A stretch of 64,000 nucleotides of DNA. Origin: Filobasidium wieringae (Eukaryota; Basidiomycota; Tremellomycetes; Filobasidiales; Filobasidiaceae). Both the position numbers and the translations under genes were made by a program. The stretch lies in contig BCIV01000009.1 of assembly GCA_001600055.1 (NCBI GenBank), positions 310,001 through 374,000 of the forward strand. The letters run 5' to 3'. Positions 49,079-62,603 of this stretch are shown here, piece after piece. Position 1 is the stretch's first letter. Each line of letters begins with the position of its first letter. The notes under the pieces are model-generated. The model was given only the letters and a program-made list of their open reading frames with translations. It did not search any database and was not told the origin of the DNA.

Positions 49079-52000
49079 ATGGATCCAGACAAAGCTGTCA
49101 GTAGCAGTCCAAAGCAGGAAAAACTGAGTACACAAACAGGCGATGTCAAGACTGCTGAACCTGCGGAAGACGCAATGAACGTTGAAAACAATGAGGATGA
49201 TATCCGGATCGAACAAGCTTCATCACCAACCGCAGATATGACTCCTGCTCTTGGAAGTCTGTCCGTATCCCATCCTGGATCGATCCTCGCGCAACCGGAG
49301 CTATCGGTACAAGATCCAACAACAACCAGTAACACTGAACCAACATCGTCTTCTCAGGCCAAGAGTCCTCCTTCTCTGCCATCTGCGTTCAAGAACGGAA
49401 AGCTCAGTATCAATCGACAGGTCGAGAATGCTTACAAGCCGCCTTCGAACCCACTCCAGTCATCTTTCGCTCAAAATAACGCGGTGATCAGTCCAGGCTC
49501 ATCACATACCAAAGTTTATCATCCTCCTACCAGTCCACCTCCTCGACACCCTGCAGCCTCGAAGAGGCTCAGCGCCCCTGGTAGTCCTAAAAGGGCTCTG
49601 AATACTTCTGGGTCGGACAAAAAATCGATAGAGATGTACACGGATCATGTCGAGATCGTCGACCCGCAAGCTTCTCTTGGCATGCTTGCGGACAAGATGG
49701 AGAACCCTGAAAACGCTAATTTCAGTCAGACTATCGACGAGGAGGATCCGATGAATAGAATGTTTGGTGATATCAGATGGGATCAGATACCTGCATACCG
49801 CTCGGAAGAGATGAGACGAAAGAAAAATTCGGGAAAGCGTGAGTTTCGCTTCTTAGTTGGTGATATCGAAATACAGTCACTTGACACCCCTTATCTTGCG
49901 CAGAGGAACGTCCGACCTATCCAGCATATGTACAATATCTCGAGAACTCTGATAATCTCTCTTGGGAGGAACAATGGAATTGGGCTAAACTTGGACCGGG
50001 ACATCTCGCTTCGAAATTTCAAGTTGAAGGCCCACATCATCCTCATGCCAGGGAAGTCTGGGGTATCTTTCCAAAGACATCCAAGGGTGCTAGTCCGGAG
50101 GTGCAAGAGATTCAGAAGGACTTGTCGAGAAATTTCTGGAACGGCAATCTTTTCGGTTGGTGGTTCTGTGCGAAATGTTCGAAGTGGTTCCGTATGGGAG
50201 CAGACGACCTCGAGTTCGAAGATAGTCCTTTACCTATCGCACATAGCGCTCTGTTTGAAAAAGAGTTTGGGATGGCTGTGGATTACCAGACCGGAGGGCC
50301 AGATAATGGAATAGCCTCTATTCTATCGGAGAAAGCCAACAAGTACTACTCAACGCATCCTCAAGCACATCACTTTCATAAAGTCAGAGACCTGTTCGAT
50401 ATGCCACTTGCTCCTACTGTTGTGCTGGAACAGCCAGAACAAGTCACGCTATATAGTAACCATACTGTACAATGGCCAGAAGCGATACCTCGTCTCTCGC
50501 TCTCTCGATGTTGCCAGTGTAACATTTCGGTGTACTATGACGCAGAACCCGTCATGCCAGGATGTTTCCCTGCGGAGTTACTTGCCAGGGTTAGAGATCG
50601 GGAGCCTAAGCCCGGTCAAGATAGCAGGTCGCAGTATGCCAAGACGTTAGGCGCATTATTCAGGTAAGCTCTATAGTTGGCAACTTGACTGTATTGCTCT
50701 GACGTCCCGGCGATCAAAGACTTTTGGACGATGCGATCACCCTCACGGAGCCTCAAGCAAGTTTGTTGGCGACCGGACGTACTATGCGGGACATCATCGG
50801 TACTGATGAAGTTGGGTTCGTATCCAGTAGGCTTGCGTTCGAGAAGTGAATTGACTCTTCGAAACTTTCAGTATGGACTTGATGGCCCGAGCAAGCTTTC
50901 TGCTGTTGGATGTTCAGCAGAACGACGAAGGCCGGCATACCGATGCATGGGCAATGAGCACAGATAGCAAGACTCGGGCTTGGAAATTGAGGGCTTGGGT
51001 GGAGTTAAAGATAATGCTACACCAGTTGATTCAAGATGGCACTACCGGTAGGCCAATGAAGTTGGATGAGACGCATACCAGACAGGAAATAATGCTTGTC
51101 GCCATTTATAGTATCGGATCCGGTGATCCATGCCTTGATCAAGAGCGAGTCCTACTTTACCATCAAGCCTCTCACGAACAGCCTTTTCAATGCCCTCCGA
51201 CGAGCAGTCGCAAGAGGCGAAAACCGGGATTTCGAAAACAATATTTTGGTCCTACGAGACACTGAAGGGAGTGCGTATCGGTTGACCTTTTCAAGCTACC
51301 GTCACTAAAGCGTGTGGTCTGGTATAGGCATATTGTATCGACAACCCAACGCAGAGATATATTCTATAGCAAAAATCCTCGGTTGTTACTGGAGCTCAAC
51401 TGTCGCAGAATACTACTCGGCTTATCTTGCTCAGGTCAACGACGATCCATTGCATGCGCCACTGTATTTTCAGGCCTTTGAGAAGCTGTCACACATAGGG
51501 TTTTTGGACAATCACGAGTCCGAACAACATCGGACGAATGTTGCTCTGGAATTATCGCAGGGTAGTGCGCCGCCGGGTAAGATATGCAGCATCCTCAGGT
51601 GGAAAAGTTTGCTGAATTTGCTTTGACGTTGTAGGCGATCTGATCGAAACCTTCAAGAGCTTGGGATCGTCTGCAGATTTATTGCATCGATTCATGGAGA
51701 CAATGCATTTTTCAGGTGTTGAAGGTAGCAACGTTCGACCGACACGTGCTGTATTGGTCGACATTATCGCCGAAGCGACCGAAATGGTTGTCAAGGACGA
51801 TGCCATTTATCCTTCCGATGTCTATAAGAACTACTTTAAAACAAGCCAGACCGAGATAGCTCAAGCTCTGCTTGGTCTGGCTAAAGGATTTCATCTACCT
51901 GAGCTTCTGATGGTTGCCGAAAAGTTGCACAAGGATCTCTATGGGTATAGAGAAGCCGCGAAGAAATACCAGGTATTGGACCCAGAGGCCGTGGATCCAG

Positions 52001-54898
52001 AAGTATGGGAAAGGTGAGTCCACCGTATTATCAGATCGGTCTCTACTACATTGACATGCTGACAATAGCGAATATCAGCCTTTATATGTACTCTGTAAGT
52101 ACCGAATACTGCGTGATCACCATGCGACGATCCTCACTAGCGCCGGTCAATTAGTATTCCGATGCAACTGGCCAGCAACTCGCCGAGGTAGAGGAAGACT
52201 TCAAGTTGATCGCTCGGCAGCTGAATATCCAGCCCTTGCTGAAAATCTTCAATATTGAAGCTGAAAACCGTAGGGGGCCGTTTGCTCCGTATGACTCGCT
52301 ACGATTGCTAAATTTTTCACCTCAAACAGCCAAACCCAGCGCGTTGGTCCCTGCTGGTCTCTACAATATTGGGTGAGTCCGGCTGAAAGATTGTTAGTCA
52401 TCCTCTACTAAACATACCGAAATCTAACAGAAACACCTGGTAAGAGCCAATGCCAGTTTCTTTGTCGAATTCATGTTGAACATTGTGTGCCGACAGCTAT
52501 CTCAACTCGCTTCTACAAGTATGTGTGTTCTGATGCCGCAACATTTGTCAAAACGTGCTGATATGTTTCGTTTTGCGTTTAGTACCTACACACCTTGCGA
52601 GACTTCCGTGAAGCCATCATATCTTTGAGTAAGACCATTCCAGTACAGAGAAACGACCCCGAAGTCGTTCTACCTCGTGTCGGAGGGAGACTACTGTCCT
52701 TGGGTGAAGTCTCGCGAGCGCGCAACTGTTAGTAATATTGTTGCCAGTGAAGGATCGTGAAGGCTAATACGTTGATTGTAGTTGTTGTAGAACTTGCGGC
52801 ACTGTTCACTTCTCTAAGTGAAACTACGAATCAAGCTGTGACACCTGAAAGGAACCTTGCTTATCTTGCTTTGGTAACCGCTTCGGATGAGCTGAAGCCT
52901 AGCGAAGTACCATCAGGCAACCCGATTCAGGTGACCTCACCTCTAGCAGATTCTGCTCCCGCTCAACAGCTTTCCAGCTCGTCCAATCCGGCGCTACCCG
53001 CAATTGCTTGTACAACCAGCGTTGAATCGGTTCTGGGCAAGCGTACGTTGGAAGAGCGAGAGACGCTAGATGATACACCACTGGAAGAACAAAACTCCAC
53101 TGAAATCAAAGACGAGATCCGCCAGATCAGGGCGATCCCCATGGGACGCTCAGCGTCTCGAAGCCTGTCGATGGAGCCCTCTGATGTTGCGGCCGCGTCA
53201 GAGTTACCTAGCGACACCGATAAACCTGGGTCACAAAACGAGCATCTGCCCTCTGCAACGGCCATGGACGTCGACGAGAGTGCGGTTGTCACATCACCGA
53301 TGGAGGAACCCTCGAACCCCCTGCAAGGCGCAGATGCAATCAAAATGCCACCTCCCGCTCTGCCTCCACGGCAGCATCGAGCGTCTATGAATACGGATAT
53401 GATGTTCGGTATGTCTTGTGAAGTTATGCATGGCGGAGATTTACATTGACCCAAAAGATACTCAGGACAACAACACGACATATCCGAATGTCTCGATAAT
53501 GTCTTATTCCAGGTAGAGGCTGTGATACTAGCTCAGGGGTTAGGTGAAGCCATACCTGCCATTGACAATATGATAAAGAGGTAAGTCACCTCAGAATCGA
53601 CTGCAGAGACAGTGCTAATGAAGGTTCCGACAGACTATTCTTCGGGCGAGCGTTGCAACGAATTTCCGTCTCTGGAGATTCGACAAACTTACCACCATCT
53701 TTATTGTCATCGCAAGACGTTGCTTTCAATAGCTTATACATTAGTGTTAGGGACGAGGCCGACAGTGATCTATATGAAAAATTGCAAGAGGTCTACTTCG
53801 GTACGGATCAGATCGAAGTAGATCGCAAGAACGCTCAGAAGACAGTCGAGTTGCAACATCTTCCTCCTATTTTGCAAATTCAGCTCGAGGTAAATACCTT
53901 TTCCTCTCGAAACCTGTGACTGCTACTGAATATTCCATGTCTCAGCGTGCTCAATATGACCGGGAACTAGCGAAGTGAGTTCTGAGTTTCCTGTGGTACG
54001 AGTCGTGATTACTGACTCCATCTTTCGCAGAGCCTACAAGAGCAATGCTTATGTGAAATTCGAAGAGGTCTTGTATATGGACCGCTTCCTGCCCGATGCG
54101 GACCCTGACAAGCGCGCCAAAACTCGGACTCTGACAGATGAATTGGTTAAGGCAAGAGCAAAGTTGGCTTTACTGAAAGAGTCGAAAGTCGGTACCATCG
54201 GGCGGAAAGACTGTCACGACTGAAAAGACCGCTAAATCTCCTCTTTGCCGCAGCCTCAACCGATCGCTTCCACTCTGCAGACTCTCACAGATGCATTGGC
54301 GCATCTTCAGGCCTCCGGCGCGTGTGATATCGATACAGACGGCTTGCAAGGCACCTTGCGTTTGGAAAGCGAGAGGATTGAGAAAGAAATATCTGATTTG
54401 GAAGCTCTGATCAAGCAGAAACGATCAGCATTAGAAGAATACTGGTCTACAGAAACCACGTGCGAATATGAGCTATCATCGGTTTTCATGCACCGGTGAG
54501 TTCATCGAAGCGGGGAGAGCGGAAAGTGCACAATCAGACTGAAAGCGGACGCTATCTTAGGGGACAAGCCGGATTTGGCCACTATTGGCTTTATCAGCGT
54601 AATTTACCAGACGATCGTGAGCTAACAGCGTTTGAGGTTCAAATGTTGCGAAAACTGACAGATTCTGGCTGCAGCAAACACTTATTACAAGTTCAACGAT
54701 GAGCGAGTAACATCCATCTCGAGAGACGAAGTCCTGGCCGATACAAACGGTAGCAATGCCAATCCCTATCTTCTAGTGTACGTAAAGAAAGGGGCACATA
54801 TGGCTCAAACAGTCCCCATCAAACCAGTAGCTGCGCCTCTTGAGGTTGATATGATCGACCCTGAACTCGAGTCCACAGTCGCAGCCTTATCTACTTAA
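49079..54898 (+). CDS. UBP2: Ubiquitin C-terminal hydrolase, Ubp2-like
   Basis: Twenty exons join to 1547 aa: 49079-49838, 49904-50663, 50720-50815, 50872-51047, 51112-51270, 51355-51576, 51635-52013, 52079-52094, 52155-52372, 52431-52439, 52497-52518, 52583-52703, 52782-53408, 53466-53580, 53634-53889, 53946-53974, 54031-54187, 54254-54495, 54561-54616, 54675-54898. The USP cysteine box is GLYNIGNTCYLNSLLQYL (Cys about 932), the GQQHDISECLDNVLFQ block follows, and the histidine box is GQAGFGHYWLYQRN (His about 1462) with YYKFNDERV. This arrangement, a long N-terminal region before a split catalytic core, matches Ubp2, which trims Lys63 chains and opposes Rsp5. The N-terminus is disordered. 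A CxxC set (CAKCSKWF, CCQCNISV) may bind zinc. Splice choices in exons 5-8 carry some uncertainty. Confidence 0.87.
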
Positions 54899-55031
54899 TC
54901 AGTTAGAAGATTACAACGACACGTTACGCCTTGCCACGACCTCGCATGATTAGGAGATGTAAACCTTGTCATGATGCCCATATGTATTGATTGTCTGCAC
55001 GAAGCGCGAAGATCTAGTGTACAAGAACGCC

Positions 55032-58000
55032 TCAAGTTCGAACTTTGTTGGATCCCAAACCAGAATTGAATCCACCTCTTCCTGCGCCTCGTCCACGGTA
55101 TCCTCCTCTGCCTCTCCTCTCATTTCGGCCACGCCCACCTTCTTGCCGACCCTCACGCCCACCTTCCGGTCGGTTCTCATTTGTTCCAAGCTTCTGATCC
55201 AAAACCCTCTCGTTCTGCTCCAACAGGTACTCAGCCTATCACGGAGCGTTGTCATCAGCTTCGACTCCTGGCGCTGAGTAAAAAAACACGAGCGTACCTT
55301 GGTTGCCAACTCCTGCACTAATTGCTGGACTCTGTTCTGCTCGACTCGGTGGAATACCACAACACCATCAATCTGGTCAAGAGACGCGGCAAGTTCCTCA
55401 TTCCAGATCATTTTGCTAGCAATGGCGGTAACATTGCCTCGAGACAATGCAAAGGTGGAGGCGAGGAGATCGAGGGAGATGCTATCGTAATAGGGAGCGT
55501 AGGTGAACAGGTAGGTTCGGAGGCCTTGCTCTTGAATTTGTCTATCGGGCAGAGAAGAAGCGTCAGTCGATCGATAATCAGGCAACGAGCGAAAGCAGCT
55601 TACCGGGAGAGCTTCTCCTTGACTTCAGCGGCGTTCTCCAACAAGGACCAGATCTTGATTGACAAGATCAACTCCTGAGCCTTCTCCCACTCTCCAACCT
55701 GCATAGCCTTGCTGGCCTGCATGATGTGATCCCTGGCACTCTCGGGAGGTCCAGTAAAGGCCTGCTTATCTGCCTGTTCCAACAACCTCCTGAACGGCCT
55801 GCTGACGGCTTTTCGCTTGGATTCATCGGTATCAAGGGAAGCCAAAAGAGGGATCTCGATCAACATGCATGAGACCAAGAAAGCAGTCTCCAACAGTTCG
55901 AGGTTGATGTGCATGTGGAAGGGCAAAAGACGCCTCTTCTCGAGGAGCTCCTGCTCTGGGGTGTTTTGGGAGAATCGCTGAGTTCCCTGTGCCAACAACT
56001 CCTTGGGTCGTTGAGATGCGAAAATCTCGAGGAGAGTGCTCTGGCATTCTGAAACGTAACCCTTCTTGAACGCCGCTAAACCGATCTGTACTACGACTCG
56101 GTTGTACAAGATCTGAGTGGTGACGTCGGTGTGCTGGATCGACTCCTGGAGATGACTCATGAGGAGCAAGTCACGAGCTTCGTGGTATCGTCCGTTAAGA
56201 GCGTTGTGGTAGATGTGACAGAGCATGGCACGGGTTCGGATGAGGGCAGGAGCGTCACGGTACAAGTTCACAGCGAGAGCGTAAACAAGGTCGTTGGCGC
56301 CCTGAGGGGTAGAGATGTCGGTGATCTTGGAAGATTCGCCACTGAGAGAAGAGACGGCGCTCTTCTCGAGAACGTCAACAATAGCCGAAGGCTGGAAGCG
56401 AAAGCGATCATCCTATTAGCAGCGTGTTCGATCAGACTAAACGATCCTCTTGGCTCACCTTGGAGTAAACATGCTCCAGTCGCCTCATGACGGCCCTGGC
56501 AGTAGGCTCAGCCCAACCCTCTCTCTCGAACAAGACCTGAGCCTTGACGATAGTCTCGTACAAAGGCTTCTCCTCCCTCAACCTCTCAACATACTCAGTT
56601 CCATGCTGATCAGTGTTTTGCAAAGTCTTGGTAAACTCGTTGTCCAAGTTCTCGACAAAACTGATCAAGCTTCCTCGGACCTTGACTCGCTGGTTTCCGG
56701 CTTCGGGAACACGCTCAATCATGTCATCGTACTCGTCGGTCTCCTCGGTAACGATGTACTCTCGGTTATCGGTGAGCAACATGCTGATAAGCATGTTGGT
56801 CTCCTTCAAGGCGCTGACCCAGGAGTCGTGTGGAATGGAGCTCAAACTGGCAGAGTAGTCAAGACGAGAGGCGATGATTGCAAGGAGGACTCGGATCTTC
56901 TGGTAAGGGGTCGAGGAGACCTCCAAGAGTCGGGTAAGGATCTTGACGGTCTCAGCCCGGTCGACGTTCTACACGCAAAAGCGGCTTCTATCAACGACTC
57001 ATCCAGATCGTGTAGACCATACGATTCACATACCTTCCTTCCCCTGTTCTCAGCAATAGTCTTCAAGGTCTTGAAGACTCCTTCGCTAGTCAATTGCAAA
57101 GACTTTCCTCCCCTTCCGACGGTCATGAAATCATCACCCTCTTCATCCTCGCCAGCGGCCTTCCTAGCCTCCTTGGCTCGTGCCTTGCTGTCTCGGTCGT
57201 TAGCGGTAACAGTTCCAGTAACGGCAGCATCGTAAGCAGCCTGGAAAGCGTCAGGGTCCTATGTTGCAAAGAACAGCAAGCTGCTTAATATCCGTCGAGG
57301 GTTGGCTGTCGGCAGAGACAAAGCTCACCTGCTTGTAAGACTCAACAGCCGACTCGAACTCCCTCAAACTCTTCTTGACCTTCTGCTTCATTCCGTTCAA
57401 ACCCTTGGCATTTGCCGCATTCATCTTCTTCTTGCTATCCTTCTCCTTCTTGGCGGAATCGGTAATCTGCTGGTCCATATCAATCAAGGATTTAATGAAG
57501 AGGGCAGGGGTTTGGGCGGCGGGAGGAAGGGTGGAGGTGAGGGTTTGGTGACGAGCAACAAGACGGGCGAGTTTGTCGAATTCTGTGAATATTATAATGA
57601 TGAGAATCGATTCGACCCAAAGATATTTGAGAGCGTCGTACCGTTAGAGATAGCGACCCAATCGTTGATCTTGGAAGCGTTGTCCATGACCTTGACAGTA
57701 GCCTCCATCTCTTCCAGCCTAACGCGTACAGCCTCAGAATAAGTTTGCTGCTATTTGTGCTTCTGGTAGGGCTTTCACATACCTCTTGTCCTTGGCAGAC
57801 TTGACAACCTTCCTCTCGTCGTCAGACTCATCATCGTCAGATTTAGCTCCTCGCAAGAAAGCAGAAGCCATACGGCCTCCCTAGAAACAGGTCGAGTGAT
57901 AACAGGGTATGAGCACATTCCGAGCTTGCCCCAACGCGTTTTCGTCAAACGCACCTTCTTGACGGCCTTGTCTCCCTCGCTATCTTCATCGCTATCATCT

Positions 58001-58200
58001 TCATCGGAATCCGAATCATCCGAGTCGGAATCGCTGTCGTCCGAGCTACCTGCGCCGGCCTTCAAGAACATGTTCTTCTGGTATTTCGATTTAGGTTGAG
58101 CTTGACCCTCATCTTCACTGCCGGAGGAGGATCGGAGAGATTCGTTCTCAGAGTCAGAGTCAGAGGACTCGGAATCGGATTGACGTGCGAAGAAGGACAT
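55032..58200 (-). CDS. NIP1: Translation initiation factor eIF3 subunit c
   Basis: Nine exons (58200-57955, 57880-57783, 57718-57642, 57582-57329, 57258-57034, 56968-56459, 56391-55604, 55541-55307, 55235-55032) encode 878 aa. The N-terminus is an acidic Ser/Asp-rich arm ([20 protein letters not shown]) that in yeast contacts eIF1 and eIF5. The central region ([27 protein letters not shown], then [23 protein letters not shown]) and the C-terminal PCI domain ([20 protein letters not shown]) are typical of eIF3c. The C-terminal tail is Arg/Gly-rich ([20 protein letters not shown]), a likely RNA-binding element. It is a scaffold of the 40S-bound eIF3 complex. It is convergent with UBP2 (133 bp between stops) and divergent from ATP5. 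Confidence 0.95.
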
Positions 58201-58603
58201 TGTTGTGAGTGGTAGAGGTTTCGTAAACTAAGACGAGTTTTTTGTGTGATAGACTATCGATCGACGCAGCGTCCTTTGCGGATTTTCGACGACTATTTTT
58301 GTGTTGTCGGTGTAGACAGCTGAGTGACGATCTACAGACTGTACAGGACGAGTGTCGTTCGATTGCGAGGAGCGGTACGAGGAGAACAAACGACTTGAAG
58401 TGAATGCGCCAACTGGTTCGTTATTACTTTTTGTGAGTGATATCGACGCGTGAGAAAGCGAAAAGAACGAAGACACGGCAACGCTCTGAGAGGACTTGGC
58501 TGCTCAACCTCGTCGACTCGAGCTCGATATCTCGATAACGTTCGTTCGGTTTCCCTCCTCCTCCTCTCCACACACCACTCATCTGTCACATACCCTCATC
58601 AAA
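58201..58603. promoter_or_regulatory. Shared divergent region of NIP1 and ATP5
   Basis: 403 bp between two highly expressed divergent genes. A CT-rich tract (58550-58575) just before the ATP5 start is typical of strong fungal promoters. Confidence 0.5.
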
Positions 58604-59476
58604 ATGGCTTCTCTCTCTCGTTCGCTCCTCGCCCGAGGTTACGCTACCGCTTCCGCCGTCAAGGTCCGTAATCATAGCAACATTCCTGCAATACAAATCA
58701 AGTTCATCCGACTGATGTGTTCCTCGATCCTCTTGTCCTCTAACAGCCCCCTGTCCAGATCACCTCCTTGACCGGAACCTACGCTACCTCCGTCTACCTT
58801 GCTGCCGCCAAGAAGTCCCAGAAGGAGTTGGACAGCGTCAACACTGGTTTGCAGAGCATCGAGAAGAAGTTGAAGGAGGACCAGAAGCTCGCTAACTCCT
58901 TGAGTGAGTCTACAGACCTACAGCTCCAAAGCCCGGGTGGATGACCCCCGAGGTAGACCATAGCCACTAACGATATCGTTGACAAACAGGCAACCCTACC
59001 CTCTCCACCGACGACCGCTCCAAGCTCATCAGCGGACTCGTTCCCTCCGGTTCTTCCCCCATCATCACCAACCTCCTCCAAGTCCTCGCTTCCAACGGAC
59101 GTCTCTCTAACTTCCCTGCCGTCATCACCGATTTCTCCACTCTCATGGCTGCCCACAAGGGTCAGCTCGTCGTCACCGTCACCTCTGCCGAACCCCTCGC
59201 TGCCAACGGAGCCGAGATGAAGAGGTTGGAGAAGGCCCTCAAGGGAACCAAGATTGCTGCCGGAAAGGAGTTGAAGCTCGTCAACAGGGTCAACCCTAGT
59301 ATTTTGGGAGGATTGGAGATTGATTTCGGTGAACAGACCATCGACTTGTCCGCCAGCTCAAAGGTCAACAAGTTCAACGCCGCCCTCGCCCGTATGTCTT
59401 GACACATATCGTCCTGCTTGACCCGGTCCCGTTTACTCATTTTGGTTCTGCTTATTTCGCAATAGAGGGAGTCTAA
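58604..59476 (+). CDS. ATP5: ATP synthase OSCP subunit (subunit 5), mitochondrial
   Basis: Four exons (58604-58663, 58747-58903, 58990-59391, 59466-59476) give 209 aa. The first exon encodes a basic, Ser-rich targeting peptide (MASLSRSLLARGYATASAVK). The OSCP fold follows: TGTYATSVYLAAAKK, then the LQVLASNGRLSNFPAVITDF block, and the C-terminal GKELKLVNRVNPSILGGLEIDFGEQTIDLS signature. OSCP links the F1 head to the peripheral stalk of the F1Fo ATP synthase. The last exon holds only the end of the chain (QGV and stop). The start has a strong AAAATGG context. Confidence 0.95.
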
Positions 59477-60455
59477 TCGCGTCGACACGCAGAAAAGGCC
59501 GGAAGTACAGACCGTCGCATAGGAAGCAGAGTGAAATGTACTTAGAACACGCTTGTTGCACGCAGCGGGACGATGTCGAGATGAAAATGAAATCGAAAAG
59601 CGAACAAATCGATTATTCGAGGATCCCGGCCATAGTCCTCCGTGCACAACATGTTTGAGAGGGAATGTGTCGATCGGTCTCTGCACATCCCGATCAACAG
59701 CTCGAAAAGTGATACAACTCCGAGGCGTTCGTACAAACACAATACGCTAGCTCGTATCGCTCGATCTCGCTGTCCTCCCCGTTCGCGCTCATGCTATTGT
59801 GTCACCCTCTTTGCCTTGCATCTTACGACACTGATATCAAAGTATGATTTGTCTGGACCGAATCCAACCCTCATCTATACAAAACGTAGACCGTCCGTAT
59901 TCATTACCAATGCTGCGGAAGGTGTTCTTGCTCATCGCACTTTTTATCGCTTGCATATCGTCTCCAAATTACAGAGATGTCACTGGCGGTATTGGGTGTA
60001 GTCCCCTGCACACCTTTCGCTCCCGCTACCCTCTCGGTTCATCTTGCAATTTGAGGCTATCTATCATAATATCGCTCGATCGCGTTCAAGTTGGCGTTCG
60101 CATTCCAACCTCATGTTCTGGCCTCTGGTACTATGTATCGTGCTTTGTACCAGCTCACTTTCCAATGGATACGTTGAATCAGATATTGACGACGCATAAT
60201 TGACAAATCTGGCTTGTACAATTCGCCAGCTACTCTCACCCGCCAGTTGAACAACTGTTAGATACGAGATTCACTGAAGCGGATACTAGGGCAACGTTCA
60301 CGGAGATCTCCAAGTGTGGATACATGTCTGCACTATCGTGTGGCCACTACGAAAAAAAAATATCAGACCACCTCATTGATATGGCTTGCCATGATGTTAC
60401 GAATAGCATCTTCACTGAAAATTCCATCACTATCTATGCAAGTCCTTCATCCTAA
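59477..60455. other. Convergent intergenic region, about 1 kb
   Basis: Between ATP5 and the dipeptidase, converging. Plus-strand frames at 59642-60203 lack coding character. No RNA gene, repeat or transposon end is recognised. Confidence 0.45.
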
Positions 60456-62332
60456 TCACAAGTCCGCCTTTCTGTGTCTGCCCATGTCGGTCCTCTTATC
60501 ATAGATGGCCATGCTTGGCTTCTTCCCTTCCTTCTTCATATCATGAGCGACATTTTCAGCCCCTTCAAGGACTCTCAAAAGGTTCTCTCCAGCGAGTCCG
60601 GCAAGTTCCTTCTGATTCCATCCACGATGAATAAGCTCTGCAAACTGCAGCGAATTCAGGTCAGCGGAGTTCGTGTTTGAAAATTCGTGTACTTACTAGG
60701 TTAGGATATTTGGACACATCCTCAAGGCCTTCAGGAACAGCCTCGATACCATCATAATCAGAACCGATACCAACACTATATTGCAATACGTTTATGAGCC
60801 AGCGAGACCGGAAAATTACCTTAGGTACATCAAAACTCACTGTTCCCTTCCAGTAACACCAGCGATCCATTCGACATGGTCAGCAATGGTGCTGGTGTTG
60901 GCAATTTCACCAGCGGGAAGAACGAAAGCAGGGTAGAAGTTGACCATGACGACCCCATCAACCTTTCCTTTGCCGGTACCGATCTTCTTCAAGACATTGT
61001 CAGGGACATTTCGAGAGATGGGGTTGAAGTGACGGGCGGAGGAATGAGACCAGATGACGGGAGCACGGGTCAATTCGCTGGCAGAAGTTTGGATGATTAC
61101 AGGTCAGAAAGAGGTCGTGGTCTCGGACGGGGCGCCGCTTACAGAGCTTGCAAAGCCGTTGAATCAGCTACGTGACTGATATCAACGAGAACTAAAGTCA
61201 AGTTGTAAGTTTAGGCACGTAAGACCTAGCAGTAGACTAACTTACTACCGACTCGGTTCATCTCGTAGATAAGCTCTTTCCCGATCGAACTATGGAGCTT
61301 CAAGCTGAACTCGCTGATTTCGCAATTTTCTTATGCATGAGCAAAGACTCACGATAAACCTCCATGCGCAGCCGGAACTGGCTCGAAGATACCGGCACTG
61401 ATATGGTCGATAATCAGCTTATTTTTCTTCTCTATAGATGAATTCGTCTTACGAATCGGCGAAAGCGTTGTTACAGCTATGAGTCAAGGTCATGTACCTA
61501 ACACCCAGTGCGTGATATTGTCGAAGGACTAGAGTAGCAAGCGATAAGCACTTCGTTCAAGAGATCGTGTACGGACATCAATTTACCTCCAAGGGAGTTT
61601 CCTAGCTGGTGAGCGCTGCAATCTGTATATCAGGTCAATGCTCATGGGTTATCATCGAGACAACTTACCCTTCGACCCCGAGCAGACTGGCAATCTTGCC
61701 GGCGTAAATGGCATCCCTGACCTGAATAGCGCTGTCACAGTATTCGAATGTATCTTTGTACTTTTCAACTGTTCATACGAGATAAGTTTGAGCTCATTTC
61801 TCTATTTGTCATGAATTTGGCTCACTCAGTAACTTCGACACATCGATCTGTTCCAGGGTGTCTCGAACGCGGTTGGTAGGAAGGAGGAAATCCTTGCCGT
61901 CCTCGACGCAATCAACGTAACAGGACCAGAACATTGCTCCCATTTTTCCCTCACGCATTCTAGGAATATCTACATGTCCAACCTAAATCAATGTCGGATT
62001 GTTAGTCTAGCTTCGGAACGAAAGCAAGCGGAAGATATTACGGTCTGCTTGTTGAGATCGAACGCTTCGATATCGTTTGAGAACATGGTCCTGGCCAGCT
62101 CCGGCAAATCGACATGACCATCGATCACAGGCGATCTGTCCAGGAAGTAATTTGCACGCTTGTGGTTGCCCTTTGGTAACAAAGCCTTTTCTCCACGAAT
62201 GCCGACGAAGATACATGATCCGATCAGCAGGAGGACGACAAGAACCGTTCCGGCTGTTCTACGGCCGACAGGAGACGGGTTTGAACGGGCATTGCCATTG
62301 TTAGAGGGAAGAAGAGGGGCGTTTTCGGACAT
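60456..62332 (-). CDS. Membrane dipeptidase (M19 family)
   Basis: Eleven exons (62332-62042, 61982-61826, 61768-61669, 61615-61587, 61528-61453, 61397-61353, 61289-61249, 61191-61143, 61077-60841, 60775-60697, 60644-60456) give 430 aa. It is a type II membrane protein: a short cytoplasmic start, a membrane segment ([19 protein letters not shown], about 27-46), then the catalytic domain outside the cytosol or in the vacuole. Zinc-binding signatures of renal dipeptidases are visible: [52 protein letters not shown] and IGSDYDG. The enzyme cleaves dipeptides, including Cys-Gly from glutathione breakdown in related proteins. Several exons are under 50 nt, so no long ORF marks the middle of the gene. 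A related membrane dipeptidase with another substrate is possible. Confidence 0.9.
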
Positions 62333-62603
62333 GATCGCGAATGGTCTCCAACGAGCTTCTAGCTTGAATGATGTAGGCGGAGGGTCTATCTAGAGTCTGA
62401 CAGTCGAGACCAGAGAGACTGTTCATTATCGGTGATCGAGCAAGTGATGAATCATATCTATCGTGAAATTCCTGCCGCACGCGAGCACGCGGATTTGACC
62501 GCTACGCAAGATTCTGTCAAACGTGATATAAAATGCTAATAATTGCAACAACTAACAGTACAAACCCTGATCGAGTACCCCCGGATTAGACAAGTTGAAC
62601 ATA

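Noticed and set aside
56450..57235. Plus-strand ORF of 261 aa opposite NIP1
   Set aside because: eIF3c motifs on the minus strand are unambiguous; the plus frame is a composition shadow.
59642..60203. Two overlapping plus-strand ORFs of 119 aa
   Set aside because: No domain, no sensible exon extension, and biased composition; treated as noncoding between convergent genes.
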